Source of the DNA: Typhlomys cinereus
Lineage: Eukaryota > Chordata > Mammalia > Rodentia > Platacanthomyidae
Length of the DNA stretch: 64,000 bases
NCBI GenBank assembly: GCA_023101885.1
Contig: JALPQD010000393.1
Location: 620,001 to 684,000 of the forward strand
Direction: 5' to 3'
Shown here: one piece after another, positions 1 through 11,462 of the stretch
Position numbering within the stretch: position 1 is the stretch's first letter
How the letters are laid out: every line of letters begins with the position of its first letter
Program-made: the position numbers and the translations under genes
The notes under the pieces: model-generated
Told to the model about the DNA's origin: nothing
The model's input: the letters and a program-made list of their open reading frames with translations, nothing else
The model's database searches: none

Positions 1-1440
1 ATTCCCTTCAAATATGAATCATAGTTGCCCAAATCAGCATCTGAATGAACAGCCTTCTTAATTTAACATTAAATTTTTTGCAAGTGGTAGCAATTCTTTA
101 AAATTTTTGGTTGCTAACTAAATAAGCAAAATATTCACCTTTGGAAGTATGAGTCATGTTTTACTATAACAGAGACATAATTGCTTCTTAATTCTGACCG
201 AATTTACATTTTGTATCTTGCTTTCATGAATTACAAATATAAATAAAATTCAGCAAAGCAAACTAATAATAGTTTGGCAGTATAATGATATACTATCATA
301 AACCCAACATTGATCATTATTTATTTTTGCTCAGTGTTCCTAGTCTGTCTTACCACATTTTATATTTGTAGTTTTTGTTTGGATCCATTTATTTAAGATG
401 CCACAATGGCTATATTTGTCTGACTTGTAAAATATTATCTCTATAATGAAAGAGAAATAATTTATGTAAGCTAATTGCTGTGACTTACCAAATAGACACA
501 TTAATCATATTGACAGGTCTCCATATTTAATTCAATAATGAAATAAAAACAAAAGAAAAGTTTTATAATGTCTTGAAGTTGAATTTAATATGCTATGGAA
601 GAAAGTAGATTTCTGTCATGAATGGTAGTTTAAAATTGCTTTTAAATACTTAATGGCATTAGGAAAAATATGTCCCTTGATTACAGAATTACTGCTGTGA
701 ACTTCCTTTTTCATGTTACTAAATATTTAACAGTAATTATAAAACCAGCGTATTACTATATGTGTAGTACCCTCATGATGTGTTAAATTCTCCTTTTTTT
801 TAAATAATTTCTTCCATATTCTTTTGCATTTGGACAAGCCACATTTCAGATGACAGTACCTCTGGAGTTTTCACATGCATAACCTCTTGGGATGTGTTTA
901 GTTAGTAGGTTTAACATGGTGCCAATGAGGCAGCAACAGAGGCCAGCTAGGTTGAGCTAGGATGAGCACATGATCTTGAACTTAGGAATTATGCTGCACT
1001 CTTACTGCTGGGATGACTAGGGATATTGTCATAGATTCCACCTTTGAATAATACAATGCAATGTTGTTCTTCATCACATATTTCATTTGTAAGGTTTCAT
1101 ATTGTTTTTAATGTACTGATTTTTTTTCTTCCAAAAATTGATCATTTGTTTCCATATGATAGATGTTGACAACTTTAAGTATGGCACGTTGTGAGCTGAA
1201 AATGACTGTAGCACTGAGAATTTAACACTCAGGAGACAAAAGTTTGTCGACTAAATACAAATATGATAATGACTATGTATTCTATAAAAGAGGCGTTAGA
1301 ATTGATATTTTAGCATCTCAATATTTTCTATGTAATTGGACTTTTCAAGAGAGACTACATGCTGCTTTCTAGTATTAATATGTTCATGCTTATTGCTACA
1401 TTATCAGTGTCTCAATATTTATAGACTAGATACTTTGAAA
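1..1440. other. AT-rich stretch without a recognised gene
   Basis: No open frame with protein-like composition and no repeat that I can name with confidence. The sequence is AT-rich with short homopolymer runs, as in intergenic mammalian DNA. Old, unrecognisable repeats may be present. Confidence 0.6.
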
Positions 1441-1449
1441 GAAGTATTG

Positions 1450-1905
1450 CAGAGTATAAGGCCCTAAACAGAACCCCTAAATCACTCACCATCATGTAAC
1501 TTAGTGAAGAACCAGAGTTTGGGAGGGTACTTCCAGATAGTGTTTTTGGGACATGGTAGGACAGCTGTTCTGATGAACTTATTGAAGCTGTGTTTATACT
1601 GGACCTCTCTGAGAGACTACTGAGGGTTAATGCCAGATTTGGGAAGGAGACCTATTCCCCTCAGTGGTATGCCTACTTGAATATTATCTATACTTAAGCA
1701 AATTCCCAGCCACTTGCCAGTATAAACAGAAAAAGCTCAATGGGCCATACCTGCAAAAAGGCATGAAAATAGGAGGGATATTGATTACAATTAAGAAGGA
1801 TCTCAATGGGAAAAGGAAAGTGCAAGAAATCTGGTAATATGGGGTAAAAGTGATGTATCTCATTGTATTCCTGTGTGAAATTATCAAAGAATAAAAAAGT
1901 AAAAG
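1450..1905 (+). repeat. Old L1 3' UTR fragment (Lx-like)
   Basis: The segment ends in a phrase typical of older rodent L1 3' UTRs: a GGGATATTGATTA-like stretch, then GAAATTATCAAAGAATAAAA and an A-rich tail near 1890-1905. The upstream half is less certain. No reading frame survives. Related minus-strand 3' ends lie near 14.8 kb and 31.1 kb. The identification rests on remembered family consensus, not on a search. Confidence 0.45.
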
Positions 1906-3010
1906 AAAGGCCTAAAGTAGAAGAGGGTATGGGTTATAAAACTTGTCATACACTATAAATATAAAGATACATGCATGAATTATCATAGTGACTATCAAAT
2001 TGTGATGCCATAGACAAGCAATATAGAACCAAAGTCTTAGAATTCCTGATATATCCATGAATATATTACTTATATGATGGAAGAGAAATGGATTTTTAAA
2101 GTTTTGTTATTCAGAAGAAAGGTAGAGATGTTGACTAACTTTGTATTTTAAATATGTAAACTAAATTTTTTTAGAAAACAATTCCAACTACAGATAGACT
2201 TCAAAATTAATGTATATTAGTAAAAGAGCAACCATGGATAAAAAAGAAGATAAAATCATATTATTGTAGCATGAAGCAATTGTGATTTCATTTATTAAGA
2301 TATTATCAGAGTGTGAATCAGTAATAAGATATGACAACAAAAATGAACAAATGTTTTATTTGTAACTTTATAAATTCAAGTATAGAAATGTTAGAAGATA
2401 AATGAATATCATTACAGAATATTACTTATTCAAAGAGGTGGCATTGTTTTATTAGTCAAAATGAAATAAATAAGCAAATGAAATAGACAAACAAAATAAA
2501 ACAAGCATGAGGTGAATGAAATGGGCATATTTTTAGGTTACTTAAGGTTGTAGATTTGGAAATTATTGTAGCACAGGGTAAGGAAGGTATCCAAACCAGC
2601 TGAGCTTAAATAAAAAACTCAAAAACCAAATTTAAAATTCATTTACTACATGGACACCAAAAGGAATGTAAGTGAAACTCATCATATCAAATATGTTAAG
2701 ATCAACTTTAAAACAACCTCCTATTCATTGGATATGTTTGAAATATAATATGGAATTACTAATTCCAAAGACTGGCAAGAATTTATTGTCTCTTTTTTAA
2801 AAAATGTTCTTCAAGATTACTAAGTAATAGATGATTTTTCTGTACTGAAACATATGTAACAATGACTCAGAACAAGGGGATTTGTTTCAATGGTGGACAC
2901 CATTTATAAGTAAATAGATAGAAATTTTGTAAGGAAAGCGCTGAAATTGCAATACCTGGAAATATTGAACAATTGCAAAGGGAGAAGCAACCCTTTGTTG
3001 AATATTCATG
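1906..3010. other. Unassigned AT-rich intergenic DNA
   Basis: Nothing recognised on either strand. Short A- and T-rich runs only. Confidence 0.55.
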
Positions 3011-3034
3011 GCTATCTATCTATTTTATCTATCA

Positions 3035-3089
<55 letters not shown>

Positions 3090-3112
3090 ATCTATCATCT
3101 ATCTATCTCTGT
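3011..3112. repeat. (TCTA)n tetranucleotide microsatellite
   Basis: About 100 bp of near-perfect TCTA/CTAT repeat with two interruptions near its start and two ATC interruptions near its end. It lies about 55 bp from the 3' end of the minus-strand L1-1. The Ile/Tyr/Leu/Ser-rich frames across it are artefacts of the repeat. Confidence 0.95.
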
Positions 3113-3639
3113 ATAGATACAGGTATAGATGAATTGCTGCAAAAGAGAAAAAAGTCTAATTTGTTGGTCTGTGACTTTTTTATTTTATTTTTCTGCTCAT
3201 ACAAATGTAATAGGTACCCCTGTGCCCTCCCTACCTCCATCCCTCCCTAGGTTCCCTTTGCTCCCTCCCCCAATTTCCCCTTCCTTTCCCACCTCCCTCC
3301 CTTTCTCCCAGTGCCCCCTCCCCCATCTCTGAAACATCCTTTAATGTGTGTCAAACTTTCCTCTGGGTCCTCCTCTCTGATGAGGTGTAAGGACTCAGTG
3401 GCCTTTCCTAGAACTCTTTCTTGTATTCCCCTTAAGTATAGGAACACTATTGTGACTGTTAATCCCTTGCTTCTAAGGATCCTAGTGCCTTTAGCCCATG
3501 TTAGACTTTGAGGGGTCAATACGCAATGAGTTGGTCATTGCACAGATCATGCAGAATCCTATTATAATTGCTTCGGCCCTAACTTGAGTGGAGTATCTTG
3601 CATATCATAACTCCTCTCATCGTGTGCTTTTACAATCTT

Positions 3640-3932
3640 TTTTTTTTTTAATTTTTTTTATTATTATTATTATTTTTTATTCAATTGTGCGTGTGTATAT
3701 GTATGTGCGCATGTGTGTATGTGTGTGTGTAGAACCACGGACGAATTCGCGAAACACCATGGACGCCTCCACCTCCTTCTGCCCCGGGATTCACAGGCTC
3801 CGCCCTACCAGGACCAGAAGCGCAGGCCGCCCCCGCTTCCGCCTGGCGTCTATACGTGGGATCTGGGATCCGAACTCAGGACCTTCCGCCTGCAAAGGCG
3901 GAGGCTTAACCCCTGAGCCACCTCTCCAGCCC
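3640..3932 (-). mobile_element. Young B2-type SINE in the L1-1 3' UTR
   Basis: On the minus strand it begins GGGCTGGAGAGGTGGCTCAG with an A-box-like segment, then a B-box-like GAGTTCGGATCC. A roughly 200-bp unique body follows, ending in CA-rich and A/T-rich 3' sequence. A perfect 15-bp target-site duplication, TGCTTTTACAATCTT, flanks it at 3625-3639 and 3933-3947. It belongs to the same young family as the copies at 9.6, 30.0, 53.6, 57.7 and 63.4 kb. The protein-like frames across it, also seen in its sister copies, are SINE sequence. Confidence 0.95.
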
Positions 3933-4440
3933 TGCTTTTACAATCTTAACACCCCCTCTTCCGCAAATTTCCCTGAGCTTCAAGATGGGGAGAAATTAGA
4001 CAGGCCTGATTCCAGGTGGTTGATATAGAGTCTCTGATGTTCTGAATTATGGCTTGTTGATTTTTTTTCAGTTTTGCTGCTCCTGCAATGCCCTTGGCTC
4101 CATCCTGATGGGTATTGGATGTCACCCTCTGGCCAGAGATAAAAAGCTGTTAAAATAGAGTCTTATTATAAAAATAGATTCAAAAGTAGAATAAGAGTAG
4201 GAGACTGCAGTGAGGGGTGGGTCAGTCTCTCATTGCAAAATGGATACCTTCTGTCTGCCAGACTGTATGCCCTCCCTTTCTGGTAAGATCATACCCCATC
4301 AGTTGTAAGTGACCAGGAAGGAGAGCCTGTGAGCTTAACCAGATGTCTCATTACTTGTAGTCCTTAATGGTGGCCTAATTTCTCTGCTGTAGCATGATCC
4401 CCTCTCTCTTTGTTTCTGGCAGGGCCCTCTTTCCCCTTCT

Positions 4441-7400
4441 CTATTTATAATCTTTGCAATTACTGTAGGTATTACAGAGATTTATCTTTGAGTGTGTCTC
4501 TAAGTGGGTTTGATAATAGGATCCACCTATTAGGGAGTACATATGGCACTTAATTTTCTGTGTCTGGGATACTTCACTCAATATAATTGTTTCTAATTCC
4601 ATCCATTTTCTACCAAATTTCATTAATTCATCATTTTTGATGGCTAAGTAGTATTCCATTGTATAAATGTACCACATTTTCCTTATCCACTCATCAACTG
4701 TTGGACATTTGGCCTGATTCCAAGACTTTGCTATTGTAAACAGTGCTGCTATGAAATGGTTGTGCTTGTGCTATCGAGGTGAATTTTTGCTGTATGAGGG
4801 GTTATTCCCAAAAGTGGAATACCTGGGTCATATGGCATTTCAATCTTTAACTTTTTGAGAATCGCCAAATGGCTCGCCAGAGTGGTTGTATGAGCCTGCA
4901 TTCCCACCAGCAATGTAGGAGAGTTCCCCTCTCTCCACATCCTCTCCAGCATTTGTTGTTGTTTGTATTGTGGATTTTTGCCATCCTGACTGGGGTGAGA
5001 TGATATCTCAGGGAAGTTTTGATTTGCATTTCCCTGATGGCTAAGGATGTGGAGCATTTTTTAAGATATTTGTTAGACATTTTAATTCGTCCTTAGTAAA
5101 GTTTCTTTTAAGTTCCAAGTTTTTTAATTGGGCCATTGGTTTCCTTGGTGTTTAGTTTTCTAAGTTCTTTGTGCATTCTGGATAATAGAGCTCTATCAGA
5201 TATGTGGTTAGTGAAGATTTTCTCCCATTCTGTGGGTTGCCTTTGTCCTCGAGTTACAATCTCTTTATCTGAACAGAAGCTCTTTAATTTCATAAGATCC
5301 CATCTGTTGAGTGTTGGTTGTATTGACTGCACTATTGGATTTCTGATTAGGAATTGTTGGCCTACTCCAATCAGCTCCAAAGAGTTCCCTATGTTTTCAA
5401 TTAAGGATTTTATAGTCTCTGGCCTTATATTGAAGTCTTTGATCCATTTGGAGATCCATTTGGAGACTTAATAGTCTTGTGCATGGTGACAAGTACAGAT
5501 CCAGTTTTAATCTTCTGCATGTGGAGATCCAGTTTTGACAGCACCATTTGTTGAAGATGCTATTCTTTTTCCATTGGATTTTTAGGCCTCTTTGTCAAAG
5601 ATCAAATTGCTATAGTTGTATGGACTTATATCTGGGTCCTCACTCCTTATCCATTGATCTGTGTGTCTATTTTGGAGCCAATACCAGGCTGTTTTTATAA
5701 CTATGGATTTGTAGTATAGACTAAGGTTTGGTATGGTGATATCTCCAGCAATGTTTTTGTTACTCAGGATTGTTTTTGCTATCCTCGGTCTTTTGTGCAT
5801 CCATATGAACACTGAGATTGTTTGATCAACTTCTTTAAAGAATTGCTTTGGGATTTTAATTTGTATAGCATTGAATTTGTATATTCCCTTTGGTAGGATG
5901 GTCATTTTTATGATGTTAATTCTGCCAATCCAGGAACATGGGAGGTCTTTCCACCTTCTGATGTCTTCTGCAATTCTTTCTTTAGGGTTTTAAAGTTTTC
6001 ATTGTAAAGGTCTCTTACTTCCTTGGTTAGGTTCATACCAAGGTATTTCATTTTTTTAGGGGCTATAGTAAATGGGATTGTTTCTCTCAGGGCTTTTTCA
6101 CTTCTTTCATTCTGTGCTATAAGAAGGCAACTGATTTTTATATCCTTGTTTTGTATCCTCCTACCTTGCTTAACTTATGTATTAGTTCCAGGAGTTTGCT
6201 GGTAGAGTTTTTGGGATCACTCACTTATAAGATCATGTTATCTGCAAAAAGAGATAACTTGACTTCTTCCTTGCTGATTTGAATCCCTTTTATCTCCCTT
6301 TCTTGTCTTATGGCTTCAGCTAAGACTTCAAGTCCAATATTGAAAAGAAGTGGTGAAAGTGGACAGCCTTGTCCTGATCGAAGCGGGAATGCCTCAAGTT
6401 TTTCCCATGAGTATAATCCTTGATGTGGGCTTGTTGTATATCGCTTTTATTATATTGAGAAAGGTTCCTTTCATTCCAACTGTCTCTAGGGTTTTGATCA
6501 TAAAAGGCTGTTGGATCTTGTTAAAAGCTTTTTCTGCATTTATCAAGAGTATCATGTGATCTTCGATTTTAGATTGTTATATATGGTTGATTTGCATATG
6601 TTGAACAAAACTTGTGTGCCTGGGATAAAGCCTACTTGATCCCCATGAATGATCTTTTTGATATGTTTTTTAATCTGATTTGCTAAGACTTTGCTGAGAA
6701 TCTTTGCATCTGTGTTCATCAAAGAGATTGCCCTATAGTTTTCTTTTTTAAGTGTATCTTTATTAGGTTTTGGGATTAAGATGATATTAACTTCCTAGAA
6801 AGAATCTGATAGTGTTCCTTCCTTTGCTATTTGATGGAACAGTTTAAGGAATATTGGTATTATGAGCTCCTTAAATGTCTGGTAGAACTCTGTGCTGTAT
6901 CCATCTAGTCTAGGACATTTTTTGGTGGGAAGATTTGAGATTACTTCATCGATTTCCACGTATGTTATAGGACTATTTAAACAATTCAAGATTTCCTGAT
7001 TCAATTTAGGTAACTTGTGCTTAGTTAGGAATTCATCCATTTCTTTTGTGTTATCAAATTTCATGGAGTATAAGTTTTTAAAATATGATCTTATATTCTC
7101 TGAATATCTTATATATCAGTAGTGATAACTCCATTTTCATTTCTAATTTTGTTAATTTTTGTTTTTTCTCTCATGCTTTTGGTTAATTTAGCTAGGGGTG
7201 TATCAATCTTATTGATTTTTTCAAAGAATCAGCTTTTTGACTGGTTGATTCTCTGTATCGTTTTCCTAATCTCAGTTTTATATATTTCTCCCCTTATTTT
7301 GCTAATCTGCTGTCTTCTACTGCTTTTGGGATCAGATTGCTCTAGTGTCTGTAATCAGCTTTTTGACTGGTTGATTCTCTGTATCGTTTTCCTAATCTCA

Positions 7401-8430
7401 GTTTTGTATATTTCTCCCCTTATTTTGCTAATCTGCTGTCTTCTACTGCTTTTGGGATCAGATTACTCTAGTGTCTGTAAAGCTTTAAGCTTCATTATTA
7501 AGTTATTTATTTGTGATGTTTCCATTTCTTTGATGTAGGCATTAAGAGCTATGAACTTACCTCTTAGGACAGCTTTCATTGTGTCCCAAAGATTTTGATA
7601 AGTTGTATTTTCATATCATTCACTTTCAGGAAATCTTGAATTTCCTTTTTAATTTCTTCGTGGATCCAATTCTCATTCAGCATCATAGTGTTAAGTTTCC
7701 AGGAGTTAGTGTATTTTCTGTTGTTTTATTGTGTTTGGATGTCAAGCTATAGACCATGGTGGTCTGATAGGACTCAGGCTAGAATTTCAACTTTCATATA
7801 TATGTGGAATATCGTTCTGTGGCCCAATATGTGATCTATTTTGGAAAAAATTCTGTGTACTGCTGAGAAAAATGTGTATTCTTTTTTGTGTGGATGAAAA
7901 GTTTGATACAGATCTGTAAGGTCCATTTCTTTAAGGGTTTGGTTGAGTTCCAAAGTGTCTCTGTTAAGCTTTTTGCCTGTTGTTCTATTCCATGTTGAGA
8001 AGGCAGTGTTGAAATCCCCAAGAATTATCGTTTGGGGGTTGATTTCTTGCTGTAGATGCTGTAGGGTTTGCTTAATGAATGTGGAGGGGCCTGTATTGGA
8101 TGCATATATGCTCAGTATTGTAAAGTCTTCCTGGTAAATTGTACCTGTGACTAAAATGTAGTGTCCATCTGTTTCTGTTATGATTTTTTTTTGGTTTGAA
8201 GTCTACTTTGTCCGACAGCATAATGGCTACCCCTGCCTGTTTCTTGGATCCATTTGCTTGCAGAATTTTTGAATGTGCCTATTTTTTTTGGTGAGATGAG
8301 TTTCCTGAAGGCAGCAGATTGATGGTTTGTGGTTTTTAATCCAAGTTTGTAATCCGTGTCTCTTGATTTATGAGTTAATACCATTGACATTTAATGTTAT
8401 AATGGAGAAATTATTTTTAATTCCAGACTT
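4441..8430 (-). pseudogene. L1-1 ORF2 pseudogene (endonuclease/reverse transcriptase)
   Basis: In intact L1s this ORF encodes the endonuclease and reverse transcriptase that nick the target and copy L1 RNA in the nucleus. Here it survives as pieces in several frames. Visible parts include a reverse-transcriptase N-region at 6795-7064 and the catalytic loop at 6237-6248, which reads FADN where the family has FADD. A well-kept C-terminal cysteine region at 4847-5080 holds [18 protein letters not shown]. The final exposed peptide at 4441-4677 reads through the position where L1-2 has its stop. The start codon appears changed from ATG to AAG at 8428-8430, judged by alignment with L1-2. A 126-bp tandem duplication lies at 7227-7478. 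The copy cannot make functional protein. Confidence 0.92.
7227..7478. repeat. 126-bp tandem duplication inside L1-1 ORF2
   Basis: Two nearly identical direct copies, 7227-7352 and 7353-7478, with a few single-base differences (for example TTTATA against TTTGTA, ATTGC against ATTAC). The period is 126 bp, exactly 42 codons, so the frame is kept. L1-2 and L1-3 carry the segment once, so the duplication is private to L1-1. The low divergence suggests it arose late or was homogenised. Confidence 0.93.
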
Positions 8431-8449
8431 TTTTTATGTTTAGTGGCTT

Positions 8450-9512
8450 TTGTAAGTGTATTGTTTGACATTTAGGTTTTGGCGGCATTATACTTCTCTT
8501 CTGTCCTCCTGGCTATACCTGTTTTTTTCTTCAAGCTTGAGTATCATTTTTAGCATTTTTTGAAGGCCTGGTTTGGTAGACATGTAAGCCTTCAAGTTGT
8601 CTTTGTGCTGGAAACTTTTCTTTCTCCCTTGATCATGATGGATAGTTTTGCCAGGTGTAGCAATCTGGGTTGATATTTTTGCTCATTTAATACTTGAAGT
8701 ATGTCTCTCCAAGCTCTTCTTGCCTTTACTGTTTCCATTGAGAAGCCATTTGTTATTTTAATAGGTTTACCTTAAAAGTGACTTGGTTTTTTTCCCTTGA
8801 AGCTCTCAGCACTTTTTCTTTGTCTTGAATGTGGGGTGTTTTGACTATTATTTGCCATGGCGATTTTCTATTTTGGTCATATCTGTTTGGGGTGCAGAAT
8901 GCCTTTGTATTAGGATGGGCCTCTCATTGTTTAGTTGAGGGAAGTTTTCATTTATGATAATTTGCAAAATTTCCTCAAGTATGGTATTTTAGGATTCTTG
9001 CTCTGGTATTCCTTGCTCTTGAATATTCCTCTCACGTATCTTTTTGGCTTTAAGAACCTCTTCCATTGAGTTGGTTAATTCTCCCATTTTGTCTTCAAGA
9101 TCTGAAATTTTATTTTCTGCTTCGTTAGTTCTGCTGATAAGACTCTCTGTTGAGTTTTGGGTTGAAGATTACTTGTCTTTTAGTTTGATTTTAAACTCTG
9201 CCTGAGACTGTTTTAACTGCTCTATGTCTATTTTTGTTTCTTGAACTGTTTTTTTCAACTCCTCCAAGTTCTGTTGTGTTCCTGTTCAAAGTGGTTGATG
9301 TGGTTGTTTAACTCCTCCCAGATTTCCTCTTTCATAGTATTAACCATGGTAATGATCATACTTTGAAAGTCGTTATCTTGGGTCTGGCTTTCTTGACTAT
9401 TATCTTTGAATTTGTTCTGGTTGGAATCCATTATTATGGGGTTAATTCTTTCGGTGGGAGATTGGTCTTCTTGGGTTTTGTTTCTCATGGATCTGCACTT
9501 TGACTTGGGCGT
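8450..9512 (-). pseudogene. L1-1 ORF1 pseudogene (RNA-binding chaperone)
   Basis: ORF1 protein normally forms coiled-coil trimers that coat L1 RNA in the cytoplasm. The N-terminal part is open at 9255-9488 and contains MRNKTQEDQ and the coiled-coil-type stretch MKEEIWEELNNHINHFEQEH. It aligns with the ORF1 starts of L1-2 and L1-3. The expected initiator, ATG in those copies, reads ACG at about 9510-9512. The central and C-terminal RNA-binding regions are broken by stops and frameshifts. A young SINE sits a few tens of bases upstream of the start, in the 5' UTR. Confidence 0.88.
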
Positions 9513-9555
9513 TGTTATTTTATCTCTTAGGACCTTTCAGTTTCTGTGTGTTTTT

Positions 9556-9866
9556 TTTTTTAATTTTTTTTTTTATTATTATTATTGTTATTTATTCAAC
9601 TGTGTGTATGTGCGCGCGCGTGTGTATCTGTGTGTGTGTGTGTATGTGTGTGTCTGTGTATGTGTAGAACCACGGACGAATTCGCGAACCACCATGGACG
9701 CCTCCACCTCCTTCTGCCCCGGGATTCACAGGCTCCGCCCTACCAGGACCAGAAGCGCAGGCCGCCCCCGCTTCCGTCTGGCGTCTATACGTGGGATCTG
9801 GGATCCGAACTCGGGACCTTCCGCCTGCAAGGCAGAGGCTTAACCCCTGAGCCACCTCTCCAGCCC
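9556..9866 (-). mobile_element. Young B2-type SINE in the L1-1 5' UTR
   Basis: Same family as the copy at 3.64 kb and very similar over the body. It has an extended GT/GC dinucleotide stretch at 9600-9665 next to the A-rich tail. The perfect 18-bp duplication CAGTTTCTGTGTGTTTTT flanks it at 9538-9555 and 9867-9884. It landed just upstream of ORF1 of L1-1 in the same orientation. Confidence 0.95.
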
Positions 9867-9884
9867 CAGTTTCTGTGTGTTTTT

Positions 9885-10680
9885 GACTGAACTGATTTAG
9901 TTGGTATTACTATTCTCAGGCAGTTATTACTAGTGGTTGCCTTGGTGTTGGGCATGTTTGTCTGTTGTTTTTTCCTTGATGAGGCTATTAGGCTGTTAGT
10001 ACATCAGTTAAGTCAGGTTAAGTAGACAGGGGTTGAATTTTAGCATGGTAGTATACTTTTACGATTTAGTATCTTGGTGATATGTGAGGGTGAGTGGTAT
10101 AATACCTGGAGTTGTATATATTTTTGGGGTGGCTGTATGGAAAAGTTAATCTACAGTGATTAATACTAAAAAGGAGCAGCATGGTAAAAAAAAAGTGGTT
10201 TACGTATCTTTGGGCTGGATGTAAAGTCTCTCCCATGTGATAGGATGATTTTAGAGGACTTCAGATGTATGGCCTTGTCCCTTAGAGTTTTGCTTGGGTT
10301 TTCTTTGGATTCTGTTGAATTCTAAGTAGCAATGTGTCCTCCAGTGGACCATGAGTGAGGGTCTCCGTGGTTGGAGAGGCAGAGAGGCTGATGGTGATGG
10401 CAGAACTTTTACCCTGGGACTTGGGACTTGGCTTAGTGGCCCACCTAGACTCCAGGGATGGAGGACCATGAGCAAGTCTGTCCAGGTCCGGAGGGCAGGC
10501 GGGCAGGAGGAACAAAGGGGCTGGGGCCCGGAGTGTGGGCCAGGCAAACTGGAGGTAGCCTAGGTGTTGTCCGGGCTGACTGATGGTTGGAGCTGGACAA
10601 GGAGAGACCTGGGGGCTGGGTAACTGTAATGCAGGACCGAAAGGGAGTCCCGTCTAGGTCTGGCAGGCAGACGGGAGGGA
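9885..10680 (-). promoter_or_regulatory. L1-1 5' UTR (presumed internal promoter region)
   Basis: Upstream of ORF1 on the minus strand lies about 800 bp that becomes GC-rich at 10330-10680. Full-length L1s carry an internal RNA polymerase II promoter here; promoter activity of this copy is inferred from position only. The proximal part (about 9885-9980) matches the L1-3 5' UTR at about 54600-54735, including ACTAGTAATAACTGC. The distal GC-rich part was not seen in L1-2 or L1-3. Frames at 10251-10563 are composition artefacts. Confidence 0.6.
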
Positions 10681-10844
10681 GGTCTGTGATTTTAAAGAGG
10701 CAAAAAAGCAGAAAAGGAGAAACACAGTAAAATTTGTGGGAAGTCTATAGAATTTAAGTAGTGACTGAATAACTGATAATATATAAAATTGTAATTTAAA
10801 ATTTTTAATGATAAATAGCTATATTTTGTGAATATTTGTGATGT

Positions 10845-11168
10845 GTACATATGTGTATGCATATTAGAATATACATGGGCATGTGTGTGTTTGACTGGAT
10901 GTGTGTCCATGTATGATGTGGAGGCCAGAGGTTGACATTTTGTGTCTTCCTTGATCTTCTCCACTTTATTTTATCAAAGCAGAAGTGTCATTTAGTCTCA
11001 GAATTTGCCAATTCAGGTATTTAACTAGACAGCTTGTTCCAGGATTCCATCTCTGTCTTACAAGTATAGGCATGCTGCATCCACTAACATCTACATGATT
11101 AATGGAAATTCAAGCTCCAGACCTCATGCCTGTGCAGCAAATATTTTAGACCACTGAGATAGCTCTTC
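10845..11168 (-). repeat. B3-like SINE, diverged
   Basis: Contains in order a GTGTGGAGGCCAGAGGTTGA-like segment, a TCTTCTCCACTTTATTTT-like segment, and a CTCATGCCTGTGCAGCAA ... CACTGAGATAGCTCTTCAAC end. This matches the remembered reverse complement of the rodent B3 consensus. It is clearly older than the young B2-type copies. It sits just outside the L1-1 5' end. Confidence 0.75.
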
Positions 11169-11192
11169 AACTTTGTGGTAACATTTTTGAAA

Positions 11193-11443
11193 CTATTTAT
11201 TTGTTTGTTTGTTTGTTTATTTATGTTCAGAGGGCACTGTGTGTTCTTGTGGAGGACCAAGGGTGATTTCGGGAATCATCCTGGATTGCTTCTATTTCTT
11301 TTTTACTTCATTCTGAGTTTTCCCAGGGTGCATCCACCAGTGCTGGAGGTGTCGGTGGCCACCATTCTGCCTGGGGACTTGGGATCCAAATCTAAAACTT
11401 TCTTGTGAGACAGAGTCTTAACTCCTGAGCTATCTTTGCAGCC
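11193..11443 (-). mobile_element. Older B2-type SINE
   Basis: Same architecture as the young SINEs but more diverged, with a (TTTG)n-like tail on the plus strand. It ends at a GAGCTATCTTTGCAGCC head. A duplication TGTGGTAACATTTTTGAAAC / TGTGGTAACGTTTTTAAAC flanks it at 11174 and 11444. The differences between the two duplicates fit an older insertion. Confidence 0.88.
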
Positions 11444-11462
11444 TGTGGTAACGTTTTTAAAC

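Larger units (their letters stand above)
3181..10680 (-). mobile_element. L1-1: near full-length LINE-1 retrotransposon, decayed
   Basis: Read on the minus strand the element runs: GC-rich 5' UTR (about 10680-9513), ORF1 (9512-8450), ORF2 (about 8430-4441), 3' UTR with a G-rich polypurine tract (seen as C/T-rich on the plus strand at about 3225-3340), and an A-rich tail at about 3180-3200. An imperfect duplication of about 13 bp (GGTCTGTGAC/TTTT) flanks it at 3166 and 10681, supporting one insertion of the whole unit. Removing the two young SINEs leaves about 6.9 kb, the usual size of a full-length rodent L1. Both ORFs carry many stops and frameshifts, so the copy is inactive. Confidence 0.93.

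Noticed and set aside
3011..3112. Regular short repeats considered as a CRISPR-like array
   Set aside because: A plain TCTA microsatellite with no spacers, in a eukaryotic genome.
3588..4028. 146-residue open frame rich in Val/Cys then Arg/Pro
   Set aside because: It is the reverse strand of a B2-type SINE read through its GT run. The same peptide pattern recurs at every young SINE (9.4-9.9, 30.0, 53.6, 57.6, 63.3 kb).
7122..7538. 138-residue hydrophobic plus-strand frame with a duplicated block, looking like a membrane protein
   Set aside because: It is antisense to L1-1 ORF2. The apparent membrane segments are the complement of Lys/Glu/Asn-rich ORF2 sequence, and the repeat is the 126-bp tandem duplication.
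10251..10563. Open frames on both strands in GC-rich sequence
   Set aside because: They fall in the GC-rich 5' UTR of L1-1, where stop codons are rare by composition.
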